Assembly: GCA_003483745.1 (NCBI GenBank)
Contig: DMYD01000042.1
Span: 224,964 to 288,963, forward strand
DNA from: Roseburia sp.
GTDB taxonomy: Bacteria; Bacillota; Clostridia; Lachnospirales; Lachnospiraceae
Direction of reading: 5' to 3'
Length of the DNA: 64,000 bases
The first letter of the stretch is position 1. Each line of letters opens with the position of its first letter. A model generated the notes under the pieces. That model saw nothing but the letters and a program-made list of their open reading frames with translations. It searched no databases and was not told the DNA's origin. Positions 36,908 through 47,426 of this stretch are shown here, piece by piece. Both the position numbers and the translations under genes were made by a program.

Positions 36908-39004
36908 ATGCCCGAAATTACACTGCTCAGTCAGGAGACAATTGACAAGATCGCTGCCGGGGAAGTTGTGGAACGCCCTTCTTCTGTAGTAAAAGAACTG
37001 GTAGAAAATGCTATTGATGCAAAAGCAACTGCCGTCACTGTTGAAATCAAAGAGGGCGGTATCTCATTTATCCGTATCACAGACAACGGCTGCGGCATTG
37101 AACGTGCGCAGGTTCCTCTTGCTTTTTTGCGTCATTCGACCAGTAAGATTAAAAGCGTGGAAGATCTGATGAGCATTACTTCTTTGGGATTTCGCGGTGA
37201 AGCACTTTCAAGTATCGCTGCAGTATCGCAGGTCGAACTGATTACCAAAACTTATGGGGAACTGACCGGTACCCGCTATGTCATTGAAGGATCAAAAGAA
37301 AAGGAAAAGGAAGAAATCGGAGCACCGGAAGGAACCACGTTTATTGTCCGCAACCTTTTTTACAATACGCCTGCCCGCCGGAAATTTTTAAAGACTGCCC
37401 AGACGGAAGGCAATTATATCAATGACCTGATGGAACGGCTTGCCCTGTCACATCCGGGTGTTTCTTTTAAATTTATCAACAATGGTCAGACAAAACTGCA
37501 CACTTCCGGTAATTCCAGGGAAAAAGACATGATCTATCATATCTACGGCAGGGATATTACCTCCGGACTGTTAGAAATTGACCACAAAAATGAATATTTT
37601 CACGTCAAAGGTTTTATTGGAAAACCATTGATTTCCCGTGGAAACCGTAATTTTGAAAATTATTTTATCAATGGAAGATATATCAAAAGTGCACTGCTCT
37701 CAAAATCGATTGAAGAAGCATACAAAGGTTTTCTGATGCAGCACCAGTATCCGTTTTGTGTTCTTTACTTTTCCATGGACACCGATCTTTTGGATGTCAA
37801 CGTGCATCCGACGAAGATGGAACTTCGTTTTTCAAACAACGAGGCAATCTATAAGATGTTGTTTGAAATTATCCGGGGTGCCCTGACACACAAAAATTTT
37901 ATCCCGGAAGTTCCGGTACAGGAAGAGAAAGTACAAAAACGGGAAAATATCAGGACTCCGCTCCCGGAACCGTTTGAACGCCGGGGCGTTGATACAGTAC
38001 GGAATGGGGGCAGGTTTCAGCCGCAGGACGTGCATGCGCAGGGGCAGACAGAAATGCCCACACAAAAGCAGGACATACGGCAAGACACAGGCACACAGAC
38101 CGGTTTTGCATCACCAGAAAAAAATGAAGATGCACAGCAAGCAGTTCCGATGCAAAGCGCACTACAGCCAAAGGAATCAGCACCGCCGGAAAATCTTTCA
38201 ATTTTCAACTCACTGCTTCCAAAAAGAGAAACGACCGGTTCCTCAGACCGGGTATCCGAAACCAACACATATGCCGCTTCTATACCGGCACGGCAGACCG
38301 TACCGGAAAGAGAACAGACAGTGAGTCCGCCAGAAGAGACAGCAGCACCTTACCCTGAGGTCAAAGGTACTTATGAACAGCAGGAACTTGCGGCAGTTTC
38401 AGAAAGTTTTCTGACAAAAGATGCCAAAAAGAAACACAAGATCATCGGGCAGCTGTTCGATACTTACTGGATGGTAGAATACGAGGACAAGCTGTTTATT
38501 ATTGACCAGCATGCAGCGCATGAAAAAGTGCTCTATGAAAAAACAATGAAAAAAGTGCAGGAAAAAACATTTTCATCACAGACATTAAGCCCACCGATCA
38601 TTTTAACGCTCAGCATCGAAGAGATCGAAATGCTTGAAAAATACAAGGCGCAGATAGATGCGTTCGGGTACGAGATTGAACCCTTTGGTGGAAAGGAATA
38701 TGCAGTGACTGCAATTCCGGCTGATTTTACCGGGATCGACACCAAAACAATGTTTCTGGAAATGCTAGATGATTTTGCAAATATAAATGGAAATGATTCC
38801 CCGAACGCCATTATGGAAAAGGTTGCATCCATGTCCTGTAAGGCAGCTATCAAGGGAAATCAGCAGATCAGCAGACCGGAGGCGGAGCGGCTGATCGATG
38901 AACTGTTAGAACTTGAGAATCCATATAACTGCCCGCACGGACGTCCGACGATCATTTCCATGACAAAATATGAAATAGAAAAGAAATTTAAAAGGATTGT
39001 CTGA
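36908..39004 (+). CDS. mutL: DNA mismatch repair protein MutL
   Basis: Mismatch repair ATPase and, in bacteria without MutH, a nicking endonuclease. The 698 residues contain the GHKL ATPase motifs ENAIDA, DNGCGI and FRGEALSS (N-terminus), a low-complexity linker (about 335-500) and the C-terminal endonuclease motif DQHAAHEKVLYE (about 532-543), plus CPHGRPT near the end. The endonuclease motif predicts that strand nicking is intact. GAGGTG precedes the ATG. It abuts miaA with one base between. Confidence 0.96.
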   Translation: MPEITLLSQETIDKIAAGEVVERPSSVVKELVENAIDAKATAVTVEIKEGGISFIRITDNGCGIERAQVPLAFLRHSTSKIKSVEDLMSITSLGFRGEALSSIAAVSQVELITKTYGELTGTRYVIEGSKEKEKEEIGAPEGTTFIVRNLFYNTPARRKFLKTAQTEGNYINDLMERLALSHPGVSFKFINNGQTKLHTSGNSREKDMIYHIYGRDITSGLLEIDHKNEYFHVKGFIGKPLISRGNRNFENYFINGRYIKSALLSKSIEEAYKGFLMQHQYPFCVLYFSMDTDLLDVNVHPTKMELRFSNNEAIYKMLFEIIRGALTHKNFIPEVPVQEEKVQKRENIRTPLPEPFERRGVDTVRNGGRFQPQDVHAQGQTEMPTQKQDIRQDTGTQTGFASPEKNEDAQQAVPMQSALQPKESAPPENLSIFNSLLPKRETTGSSDRVSETNTYAASIPARQTVPEREQTVSPPEETAAPYPEVKGTYEQQELAAVSESFLTKDAKKKHKIIGQLFDTYWMVEYEDKLFIIDQHAAHEKVLYEKTMKKVQEKTFSSQTLSPPIILTLSIEEIEMLEKYKAQIDAFGYEIEPFGGKEYAVTAIPADFTGIDTKTMFLEMLDDFANINGNDSPNAIMEKVASMSCKAAIKGNQQISRPEAERLIDELLELENPYNCPHGRPTIISMTKYEIEKKFKRIV

Positions 39005-39005
39005 T

Positions 39006-39962
39006 ATGCAAAAAAAACCAATGATTATTCTGACCGGTCCTACCGCAGTTGGGAAAAGTGCTCTCTCGGTAGAACTGGCAAAGCAGATAAACGGAGCCAT
39101 TATCTCTGCAGACTCCATGCAGGTCTATCGCCATATGGATATCGGTTCCGCCAAGATTACACCGGGTGAAATGCAGGGCATTACACATTATATGATCGAT
39201 GAGCTGGAGCCGGATGAAGAATTTCATGTTGTACGTTTTGTCACGATGGCGAAGGAATATTTAAATAAGATTTATGCGGATGGAAAAATACCGATCATTG
39301 CAGGAGGTACCGGATTTTATATTCAGGCTCTTTTGTATGATATTGATTTTACAAAACAGCAGTGTGACGAGACTTACCGGGAGAAGTTAGAGGCACTTGC
39401 CAAAGAACGCGGGGCAGAATATCTGCATGGAATGCTGCGTGAAGTTGATCCGGCATCCGCTGAAGCAATCCACGCCAATAATATCAAACGTGTGATAAGA
39501 GCACTGGAATTTTATCATCTATCCGGCAAAAAAATATCCGAACACAACGAGACGGAACGTCAGAAACAATCGCCTTATAATTTTGCATATTTTGTACTGA
39601 CCGATGAGCGGGCAAAATTATATGACCGCATTGACAGACGTGTGGATGCAATGGTGGAAGCCGGGCTCGTGGATGAAGTAAAAAAATTAAAAGCCACGGG
39701 ATGCAGCCGCAAGATGGTTTCCATGCAGGGACTTGGCTATAAGGAGATTCTGGCATATTTAGACGGCGAGTATACGTTAGAAGAAGCAATATATATCATC
39801 AAACGCGAAACACGCCATTTTGCAAAACGCCAGCTGACATGGTTTAAACGGGAACGGGATGTGATATGGCTTGACAAACAGGCTTTCGGCTATGATGACG
39901 CGGCAATTTTAGCAAATATGATATCAATTTTAGAAGAAAAGGAAATAATCAGTCATGAATAA
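39006..39962 (+). CDS. miaA: tRNA dimethylallyltransferase MiaA
   Basis: Adds the dimethylallyl group to A37 of tRNAs that read codons starting with U. The 318 residues show the P-loop GPTAVGKSALS (about 9-19), DSMQVYRHMDIGSAK (about 34-48) and the GGTGFYIQALL segment. The frame is open from TTG 38997 but ATG 39006 with AAGGA before it is the normal start. MutL-MiaA adjacency is common in Firmicutes. The end overlaps the next gene by eight bases. Confidence 0.96.
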   Translation: MQKKPMIILTGPTAVGKSALSVELAKQINGAIISADSMQVYRHMDIGSAKITPGEMQGITHYMIDELEPDEEFHVVRFVTMAKEYLNKIYADGKIPIIAGGTGFYIQALLYDIDFTKQQCDETYREKLEALAKERGAEYLHGMLREVDPASAEAIHANNIKRVIRALEFYHLSGKKISEHNETERQKQSPYNFAYFVLTDERAKLYDRIDRRVDAMVEAGLVDEVKKLKATGCSRKMVSMQGLGYKEILAYLDGEYTLEEAIYIIKRETRHFAKRQLTWFKRERDVIWLDKQAFGYDDAAILANMISILEEKEIISHE

Positions 39963-41250
39963 GTGGATGGAAGAACAATACAAAACTCTTGGTATCTCAA
40001 GAGAAGTATATGAATTTGGAGATAAAATCGAGGCTTCTTTGAAAGAACGTTTTGAAGCAATTGATGCTACAGCAGAATACAATCAGCTGAAAGTCATCAA
40101 AGCGATGCAGGATAACCGTGTGAGTGCAGAGTGTTTTAATATATCCTCCGGCTACGGTTATAATGATCTCGGACGCGATACATTAGAAAAAGTATATGCA
40201 TCCTGCTTTAAAGGGGAGGATGCCCTGGTTCGTCCACAGATCACCTGTGGCACGCATGCATTAGCACTCGCTTTAATGTCAAATCTACGTCCGGGAGATG
40301 AACTTTTATCTCCGGTTGGAAAACCATATGACACCTTAGAGGAAGTGATCGGCATCCGTCCATCAAAAGGTTCTCTGGCAGAATACGGCGTGTCTTACCG
40401 CCAGGTTGATCTTCTTCCTGACGGGAACTTTGATTTTGACCATATCAAAGAAGCAATCAATGACCGCACAAAACTTGTGACAATCCAGCGCTCCAAAGGA
40501 TACGCAACCAGACCGACACTTTCTGTATCGCGCATTGGCGAATTGATCTCTTTTATTAAGGGAATTAAGCCGAATGTGATCTGTATGGTAGATAACTGCT
40601 ACGGTGAATTTGTAGAGGAGCGCGAACCGCTCGAAGTGGGAGCAGATATGATCGTAGGTTCCCTGATCAAAAACCCTGGCGGCGGACTTGCACCGATCGG
40701 CGGATACATTGTCGGGAAAAAAGAATGCGTTGAAAATGCCGCTTACCGTCTGACCTCTCCGGGACTTGGAAAAGAAGTCGGAGCATCCTTAGGTGTCATC
40801 CAGTCTTTCTATCAGGGATTTTTCCTTGCACCGACTGTTGTGAGCGGAGCATTAAAAGGAGCAATCTTTGCCGCAAATATCTATGAAAAACTCGGTTTTG
40901 AGGTCGTTCCAAACGGAAGTGAAAGCCGTCACGATATCATTCAGGCAGTTTCATTCCACAATCCGGATGCGCTGATCGCATTCTGCGAGGGAATCCAGGC
41001 TGCTGCGCCGGTCGACAGCTATGTAACTCCGGAACCGTGGGCTATGCCGGGCTATGACAGCGATGTCATTATGGCGGCAGGTGCATTTGTCCAGGGATCA
41101 TCCATTGAGCTGAGCGCAGACGGTCCGATCAAGCCTCCATATGCCGTTTATTTCCAGGGCGGTCTGACCTGGTATCATGCAAAACTGGGTATTTTGAAAT
41201 CTTTACAAAAACTTAAGGAACGAAAACTTGTCGACCTTGACTTGTTATGA
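39955..41250 (+). CDS. Methionine gamma-lyase-family PLP protein (YnbB / aluminium-resistance type)
   Basis: A 431-residue fold-type I PLP enzyme of the group annotated as methionine gamma-lyase family or aluminium resistance protein; Bacillus ynbB has the same neighbourhood near miaA. RPQITCGTHALALAL (about 94-108) forms the PLP phosphate region, and SLIKNPGGGLAPIGG (about 238-252) contains the expected PLP lysine. The substrate is not known with certainty. It overlaps miaA by eight bases and lies upstream of radC. Confidence 0.88.
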   Translation: MNKWMEEQYKTLGISREVYEFGDKIEASLKERFEAIDATAEYNQLKVIKAMQDNRVSAECFNISSGYGYNDLGRDTLEKVYASCFKGEDALVRPQITCGTHALALALMSNLRPGDELLSPVGKPYDTLEEVIGIRPSKGSLAEYGVSYRQVDLLPDGNFDFDHIKEAINDRTKLVTIQRSKGYATRPTLSVSRIGELISFIKGIKPNVICMVDNCYGEFVEEREPLEVGADMIVGSLIKNPGGGLAPIGGYIVGKKECVENAAYRLTSPGLGKEVGASLGVIQSFYQGFFLAPTVVSGALKGAIFAANIYEKLGFEVVPNGSESRHDIIQAVSFHNPDALIAFCEGIQAAAPVDSYVTPEPWAMPGYDSDVIMAAGAFVQGSSIELSADGPIKPPYAVYFQGGLTWYHAKLGILKSLQKLKERKLVDLDLL

Positions 41251-41361
41251 TAAAATATAATGTGATTTATTCATGACAATAGGTTTACTTGTAAAATGTA
41301 TAATCTATTTTTTATGATAATAGATCCTTATGCTTCCCGGGAGAGTAGAAAGGAAGCATTC

Positions 41362-42057
41362 ATGAGCAAAAATACTACGGTAAAGGAATTGCCGGATTCG
41401 GAAAAACCATATGAGAAGTTTCTTGCATATGGTCCGGAATACTTAAGTGATGCAGAGCTGTTAGCAGTGATTATCCGTTCAGGGACAAATGGTCAGAAAT
41501 CTGTGGAGGTCGCACAGAATCTGTTGCATGATGGTCATCGCAATTTGTTAAACCTCTATGACATTTCATTTGAAAAGATGCAGAAAATACGCGGGATCGG
41601 CCCCATAAAGGCGATTCAGTTAAAATGTGTTGCAGAGTTATCAAGGCGGATTGCTCAGACAAAATCAGCTCCTGAAATATGTATGACCAGTCCGAAAACC
41701 ATCGCAGATTACTATATGGAACGTCTGCGTCATGAAAACAAAGAGCATCTGATTGTCTGTATGTTCGACAATAAATGTCACATGAAAGGTGATAAACTGC
41801 TTTCTGTCGGCAGCGCAAACGAGACGATCGTTTCCCCCCGCGAAGTTTTCGAAACAGCAATTAATTGTCATGCAGCGCATCTTATCTTAGTCCATAATCA
41901 TCCAAGTGGTATACCGGAACCATCCCACGCAGATGATGTCGTTACAAGGCGTATTTTAAACTGCGGACAATTAATGGGCATTCCGCTTTCCGACCATGTT
42001 ATTATCGGGGATCATTCTTACTTTAGTTACAGAGAAAATAACAGGATCGTGGTTTAA
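41362..42057 (+). CDS. radC: RadC-family JAB/MPN-domain protein
   Basis: A 231-residue protein with an N-terminal helix-hairpin-helix region (IRGIGPIKAIQLK, about 80-92) and a C-terminal JAMM metalloprotease-like domain containing HNHPSGIPEPSHAD, the full H-X-H-X7-S-X2-D metal motif. Named for DNA repair, but the true function is unsettled. It is found before mreB in many Firmicutes, as here. AAAGGAAG precedes the ATG at 41362. Confidence 0.93.
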   Translation: MSKNTTVKELPDSEKPYEKFLAYGPEYLSDAELLAVIIRSGTNGQKSVEVAQNLLHDGHRNLLNLYDISFEKMQKIRGIGPIKAIQLKCVAELSRRIAQTKSAPEICMTSPKTIADYYMERLRHENKEHLIVCMFDNKCHMKGDKLLSVGSANETIVSPREVFETAINCHAAHLILVHNHPSGIPEPSHADDVVTRRILNCGQLMGIPLSDHVIIGDHSYFSYRENNRIVV

Positions 42058-42081
42058 ACCGCGCTCCAAAGGGAGAGAACA

Positions 42082-43098
42082 ATGACAAACAACGTATACG
42101 GTATTGACCTTGGAACATGCAATATGAAAATCTACTGCAAGTCTTCCAACAAAATCTTAAATGAGAAAAACACGATCGCATTAAAAAATAAAGATGAGAT
42201 CTACGCTTATGGTAACTCGGCATACGCAATGTATGAAAAAGCTCCAGAGTCCATCCATGTGACATTTCCTGTTACAACAGGTGTCATCGCAGATTTTAAC
42301 AATCTTCAGTCCATGATACAGCTCTTCTTAGAAACACATGTTAAGGGAAGCTTAAAGGGCGCAGAATTTATCGTGGCAGTACCAACAAGTATTACGGAGG
42401 TAGAGAAAAAAGCGTTTTTTGACATGTTCTATAAGAGCAAGATGAAACCGAAGAGTGTGCTTTTATGTGAAAAACCGATCGCAGATGCCGTCGGATTAGG
42501 ATTAGATGTCAATGAACCGACCGGTATCATGGTTGTAGATATCGGTGCAGATACGACCGAGATTTCTGTTATTTCACTTGGTGGACTTGTACTTAGTGAT
42601 CTGCTCCATTTTGGTGGCAATAGGATCGATGAATCCATTATTACTTATGTAAAGCGTAATTACAATCTGGTCATTGGGCAGAAAACAGCACAGAGCATGA
42701 AAGAGCGCTTAGGTTCCGGTATCCCGGGCAATGAAGATACCATGATCGTTGTCGGAAGAGACGTTGTAAGCGGTCTTCCGATCGAAATGGAAATGTCAGG
42801 TACTGTCGTATATGAAGCAATCAAAGACAACCTCGAAAGTATCTGTAATTCCATCAAAATGATTCTGGAAAAAACACCACCAGAACTGGCAAAAGACATT
42901 ATCCATTCCGGAATCTATATCACGGGCGGAAGTTCTCAGATCCACGATCTGGATAAGTTGTTTGCAGATATCACAGGTATCGATATCAATACCTGTGAAG
43001 AACCGGAAGAGTGTGTTGTGCGTGGTCTTGTAAAAATTGTTTCCGACAATAAATACAAACATCTGGCATTCAGCATGAAAAGTAAGATCTTGATTTAG
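42082..43098 (+). CDS. MreB-family rod-shape actin homologue
   Basis: Actin-fold ATPase that directs side-wall peptidoglycan synthesis. The 338 residues include phosphate-1 motif GIDLGTCNMKIY (about 6-17), phosphate-2 VVDIGADTTEIS (about 153-164) and the adenosine motif TGGSSQIHDL (about 284-293). The sequence departs from common MreB (for example CNMKIY in place of the usual NT-like segment), so it may be an MreB paralogue such as Mbl. It is followed directly by mreC and mreD. Confidence 0.9.
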   Translation: MTNNVYGIDLGTCNMKIYCKSSNKILNEKNTIALKNKDEIYAYGNSAYAMYEKAPESIHVTFPVTTGVIADFNNLQSMIQLFLETHVKGSLKGAEFIVAVPTSITEVEKKAFFDMFYKSKMKPKSVLLCEKPIADAVGLGLDVNEPTGIMVVDIGADTTEISVISLGGLVLSDLLHFGGNRIDESIITYVKRNYNLVIGQKTAQSMKERLGSGIPGNEDTMIVVGRDVVSGLPIEMEMSGTVVYEAIKDNLESICNSIKMILEKTPPELAKDIIHSGIYITGGSSQIHDLDKLFADITGIDINTCEEPEECVVRGLVKIVSDNKYKHLAFSMKSKILI

Positions 43099-43106
43099 GG
43101 GAAAGT

Positions 43107-43964
43107 ATGAGACGAAAACCAAAATTTGTTCTTCCAACAAAATATATACTGCTGATCTTAAGCGGTGTATGTATTGTGGCAATATTACTAAGTTTTACAC
43201 TCGGCATATCCGGCGGACCATTAAATACTGTCGCCGGATATGTATTTATTCCGATGCAGCGCGGCATTAATTCTGTCGGTACCTGGATTGGTGAAAAAGC
43301 AGATAACTTAAAAAAGTTAAATGATGTCATGGCAGAAAACGAAGACCTGAAGCATCAGGTAGATGATCTGACAACGGAATTAAATACGATTAAGTTAGAG
43401 CAGTACGAACTTGAAAACTTAAGAGAGCTTTTAAAGCTGGATCAGAAATATCCAAGTTATGATAAAGTAGCAGCGAATGTCATTGGGAAAGACGGCGGCA
43501 ACTGGTTTACCAATTTTACGATTGATAAAGGATCAAACGACGGAATTGACGTAGACATGAATGTAATTGCAGGAAGTGGTCTTGTAGGAATCGTCACGGA
43601 TGTAGGACCTAATTATGCAAAAGTGTCTTCGATCATCAATGATACCATGAAAGTCAGTGGCATGGTTTCCACAACTTCAGACAATCTGATCGTAAATGGC
43701 AGTTTACAGAACATGAATGAAAATATGGCAATTGAGTTTTCAAATCTCAACGATAAGGACAATGAAGTTGCCATCGGGGATCCCGTTGTTACCTCTTATG
43801 TATCCAACCGCTATCAGCAGGGAATCCTGATCGGCTATATCAGTACACTTACCATGGATTCTAATAATCTTACAAAGTCGGGTACCATCACACCGGCAGT
43901 CGATTTTGAACATATCGAAGAAGTTCTTGTCATTTTAAATAAGAAACAGACAGCAGAATCTTAG
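43107..43964 (+). CDS. mreC: Rod-shape protein MreC
   Basis: Membrane-anchored regulator of the elongation machinery. The 285 residues have one N-terminal membrane segment (about 12-32), a coiled coil (about 65-105, KADNLKKLNDVMAENEDLK) and two extracellular beta-barrels with the family motif around NWFTNFTIDKGSNDGI. It sits eight bases after the MreB gene and 15 before mreD. Confidence 0.95.
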   Translation: MRRKPKFVLPTKYILLILSGVCIVAILLSFTLGISGGPLNTVAGYVFIPMQRGINSVGTWIGEKADNLKKLNDVMAENEDLKHQVDDLTTELNTIKLEQYELENLRELLKLDQKYPSYDKVAANVIGKDGGNWFTNFTIDKGSNDGIDVDMNVIAGSGLVGIVTDVGPNYAKVSSIINDTMKVSGMVSTTSDNLIVNGSLQNMNENMAIEFSNLNDKDNEVAIGDPVVTSYVSNRYQQGILIGYISTLTMDSNNLTKSGTITPAVDFEHIEEVLVILNKKQTAES

Positions 43965-43979
43965 AAACAGAGGTTATTT

Positions 43980-44498
43980 ATGAGAAGAAAGATTACCGTA
44001 TTTATTATTATTGCCGTCTGCTATCTGTTGCAAACGACACTCTTTGATACACTTTCCTTTGCATCCATATCGCCAAACCTTCTAATTATCGTAACATCGT
44101 CCTTTGGTTTTATGCGCGGACGCAAAGAAGGGCTTTTTATCGGCTTTTTCTGCGGACTGCTCTTAGATATTTTCGGCGGGGGTGTTCTTGGATTTTATAG
44201 CCTTTTATATATGTATATCGGATGTATCAACGGAATGTTCCGCAAACTTTTTTATCCGGAGGATATTAAGCTGCCGCTTCTTCTGATTGCAGGCAGTGAT
44301 TTAAGTTGCAACCTTCTGATTTATTTTATTATGTTTCTTTTTCGAAACAGATACGACTTTAACTACTATTTTTTACAATTAATGATACCAGAGTTGGTTT
44401 ATACCATGGTTATCACAATTTTTTTGTATTTTGTAATTTTAAAGATTAACCAGAAACTGGAAGCAATCGAGAAAAGGAGTGCAAGCAAATTTGTTTGA
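43980..44498 (+). CDS. mreD: Rod-shape protein MreD
   Basis: A 172-residue polytopic membrane protein with five or six hydrophobic segments. GRKEGLFIGFFCGLLLDIF (about 45-63) is a common family segment. MreD bridges MreC to the PBP2/RodA synthase. Its end overlaps the start of the PBP2 gene by eight bases. Confidence 0.9.
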   Translation: MRRKITVFIIIAVCYLLQTTLFDTLSFASISPNLLIIVTSSFGFMRGRKEGLFIGFFCGLLLDIFGGGVLGFYSLLYMYIGCINGMFRKLFYPEDIKLPLLLIAGSDLSCNLLIYFIMFLFRNRYDFNYYFLQLMIPELVYTMVITIFLYFVILKINQKLEAIEKRSASKFV

Positions 44499-47364
44499 TA
44501 ATATAAAAGACGCATGCCGCATGTTTTTTAAATCACGGCTGGTTGTAGCAACAGTTGTAATGATCCTGTTGTTTTCCATTCTCCTCTGGCGTATCTTTTC
44601 TCTTCAGATTGTAAACGGAAAAGAATACCAGGACAATTATACGTTAAAAATCGTCAAAGAACGTACCTTAAACAGTACACGCGGAAATATTTATGACCGC
44701 AACGGCAATCTGCTGGCATACAATGAACTGGCATATTCCATTACCATCGAAGACAACGGTACTTATAGTTCTACTAAGGCAAGAAATGCTGCCATCAATC
44801 AGGAACTTGCACAGGTCATAGATGCCCTTGAAAAAAATGGAGACTCGATCGTCAATGATTTTAAAATATCAATGGATGACAACGGCAATTATAGTTACAA
44901 CATAGAAGAGTCCGGTGCAACCTGGAAACGTTTTTTGGCGGATGTATTTGGCGAAGCCTCATACGAAAGTATGCAGGAAGATGAATCTGATATCATTTCA
45001 CGCAACAAACTTGACTTTAAACCAACAGAAGCAACTGCAGCACAGGTCATGCAGTATCTGACAGGCAGTAAACGTTATGCGATCGGAAACGAATATGATA
45101 ATGCGATGGCATATAAGATTACTGTCGTACGTTTTTCCATGGCACAGAATGCCTACCAGAAATATATCGCGACTACGATTGCAACAAATGTCTCAGAAGA
45201 ATCGGTTGCCTATATCAGTGAACACGCCGCAGAATTACAGGGTGTGGAGGTATTAGAAGACACCATTCGAAAGTACAACGATAGTGAATATTTTTCTTCC
45301 ATTATCGGTTACACCGGAAAAATATCTACCGATGAATATAACAAACTTTCAGAGACTGATGATTCCTATACTTTAAATGATGTTGTCGGCAAGCTTGGTA
45401 TTGAACAATATATGGACAGCGATTTAAAGGGAGAAAAAGGACATGAAAAGCTTTATGTGGATTATCTTGGAAAAGCAGTAAAAGTCATTGAACATGAAGA
45501 ACCACAGGCTGGAAATGATGTATATCTGTCCATTGACCGTGATCTGCAGATTGCGGTGTATAATCTTTTAGAGCAGGAAATTGCCGGAATCGTGTATTCT
45601 AATATCGATAATCCCGGATCGGATATCAATATTCCAATTACAGATGTTTATTTTGCTCTGATCAACAACAATGTAATTGATTTTTCACATTTTTCAGAAG
45701 AAAATGCATCTTCCACGGAACGTGAAGTGCAGCAGATCTTTACAGGCAGGCAGAATGCTGTAACCGATCAGATCCGTACGGAATTAACCGGAAATGCACC
45801 GACTCCATTTGCATCCATGACTGAAGAATATCAGGATTATTTTACTTATATTCTAAAAATGCTTCGTGACAATGGCATTCTGTTGAAAAAAAATATTGAT
45901 ACCACTGATGAAGTCTATCTTCAGTGGCAGAATGGAACCATTGGTCCGCAGGAGTATCTGGATCACGCGATAGCAAAAGGCTGGATCGATATTACAAAGT
46001 TTTCCGTAAGTGAGAAATACTCAGACTCTACAGAAATATATGATGCACTGTGTGATTATATTCTAAATGACATTAGTACAGATTCAGATTTTGCCAAAAT
46101 TATATATGAATATTTGATCCAGACAGATGCCATTACGGGAAGACAGCTTTGCCTGATCTTATTTGATCAGAATATCCTGGCTTTCGACGAAGATGAGATT
46201 GCAGGATTATCCGGTGGTACACTTGCACCGGCTGCCTTTATCAAAGAAAAAATCCAGAATCTTGAAATTACACCGGCCCAGCTTGCCTTAGATCCATGTG
46301 CCGGCTCCTGTGTAATTACGGACACAAACACAGGAGAGGTCCTTGCTTTGGTAAGTTATCCGGGATATGACGGAAACAGGCTTGCAAATACTGTCGATGC
46401 CGATTATTTCAATAGTCTGCAGCAGAATAACGCAAGACCTTTATATAATTATGCCACCCAGCAGCGTACCGCACCGGGTTCCACATTTAAGATGGTCTCT
46501 GCAACTGCCGGTCTTGCCGAGCATGTGATCAGTACAACAGAACAGATCCAGGATCTTGGTGTATACAAAAATGTAAGTAATGAACCGGAATGCTGGATTT
46601 ATCGTTCTTCCCACGGATCACACGGACTTATTAATGTGTCTGAAGCACTCAGGGATTCCTGTAACTACTTTTTCTATGAAGTCGGTTATCGTCTCAGTAC
46701 GAACAACTATGCAATGAGTTATAATAACGATGCTGCAGAAAATGGTATAGAAAAAATACAGAAATATGCTTCGCTTTACGGTCTGAATGAGACGACAGGG
46801 GTAGAAATTGAAGAGAGCAAACCGCAGGTTGCAGACAGTTTCCCTGTCATGGCTGCCATTGGTCAGAGTAATAATAACTACTCCACAATACAGCTCGCCA
46901 GATATGTTACTGCCGTTGCAAACGGTGGTACCGTATATAATTATACACTTTTAAACAAAGTAACGGATTCTGACGGAAACACATTAAAACAATACGAACC
47001 GGCGATCCGCAATACCGTGGATGTTTTAAGTGATAGTGACTGGGATGCCATTCATACCGGTATGCGCATGGTAGTCGAAAACACGAAAGAGTTTGATGGA
47101 TTTCCAATCGAAGCAGCCGGAAAAACAGGTACGGCGCAGGAAGATCTGACCAGACCAAACCATGCATTATTTGTTGGGTACGCTCCATATGGCAATCCTG
47201 AAATATCCATTGCGACACGTATTGCCAATGGATATACTTCCCACAATGCAGCAGAGGTTTCAAAGAAGATCCTTGCATACTATTTTAAAGTTGAAGATGC
47301 TGATTCTCTGTTAAACGGACAGGCTGAAAATATTAACGCTACCTCAAATGGCGTGAATGACTAA
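44491..47364 (+). CDS. mrdA: Class B penicillin-binding protein 2 (elongation transpeptidase)
   Basis: Cross-links peptidoglycan during elongation. The 957 residues have a single N-terminal anchor (about 12-32), the PBP dimerisation region with TRGNIYDRNGNLLAYNE (about 58-74), and the transpeptidase motifs SxxK (GSTFKM, about 663), SxN (SCN, about 723) and KTG (about 878). It is longer than Bacillus PbpA (716), because of an insert of about 200 residues between the pedestal and the catalytic serine (about 370-590). The likely start is TTG 44491 behind AGGAG (11-base gap); GTG at 44479 would overlap its own ribosome site. Confidence 0.92.
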   Translation: MFDNIKDACRMFFKSRLVVATVVMILLFSILLWRIFSLQIVNGKEYQDNYTLKIVKERTLNSTRGNIYDRNGNLLAYNELAYSITIEDNGTYSSTKARNAAINQELAQVIDALEKNGDSIVNDFKISMDDNGNYSYNIEESGATWKRFLADVFGEASYESMQEDESDIISRNKLDFKPTEATAAQVMQYLTGSKRYAIGNEYDNAMAYKITVVRFSMAQNAYQKYIATTIATNVSEESVAYISEHAAELQGVEVLEDTIRKYNDSEYFSSIIGYTGKISTDEYNKLSETDDSYTLNDVVGKLGIEQYMDSDLKGEKGHEKLYVDYLGKAVKVIEHEEPQAGNDVYLSIDRDLQIAVYNLLEQEIAGIVYSNIDNPGSDINIPITDVYFALINNNVIDFSHFSEENASSTEREVQQIFTGRQNAVTDQIRTELTGNAPTPFASMTEEYQDYFTYILKMLRDNGILLKKNIDTTDEVYLQWQNGTIGPQEYLDHAIAKGWIDITKFSVSEKYSDSTEIYDALCDYILNDISTDSDFAKIIYEYLIQTDAITGRQLCLILFDQNILAFDEDEIAGLSGGTLAPAAFIKEKIQNLEITPAQLALDPCAGSCVITDTNTGEVLALVSYPGYDGNRLANTVDADYFNSLQQNNARPLYNYATQQRTAPGSTFKMVSATAGLAEHVISTTEQIQDLGVYKNVSNEPECWIYRSSHGSHGLINVSEALRDSCNYFFYEVGYRLSTNNYAMSYNNDAAENGIEKIQKYASLYGLNETTGVEIEESKPQVADSFPVMAAIGQSNNNYSTIQLARYVTAVANGGTVYNYTLLNKVTDSDGNTLKQYEPAIRNTVDVLSDSDWDAIHTGMRMVVENTKEFDGFPIEAAGKTGTAQEDLTRPNHALFVGYAPYGNPEISIATRIANGYTSHNAAEVSKKILAYYFKVEDADSLLNGQAENINATSNGVND

Positions 47365-47426
47365 TATCTGGATAATTCCCGTTATTTCATGGGTTTTATT
47401 AATAAATCAAAACAGGAGGTTCCCTT

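Noticed and set aside
41237..41304. Promoter before radC (TTGACT with TATAAT, or ATGACA with TATAAT)
   Set aside because: The -10 boxes are good but the spacings are 13 and 20 bases, outside the normal range.
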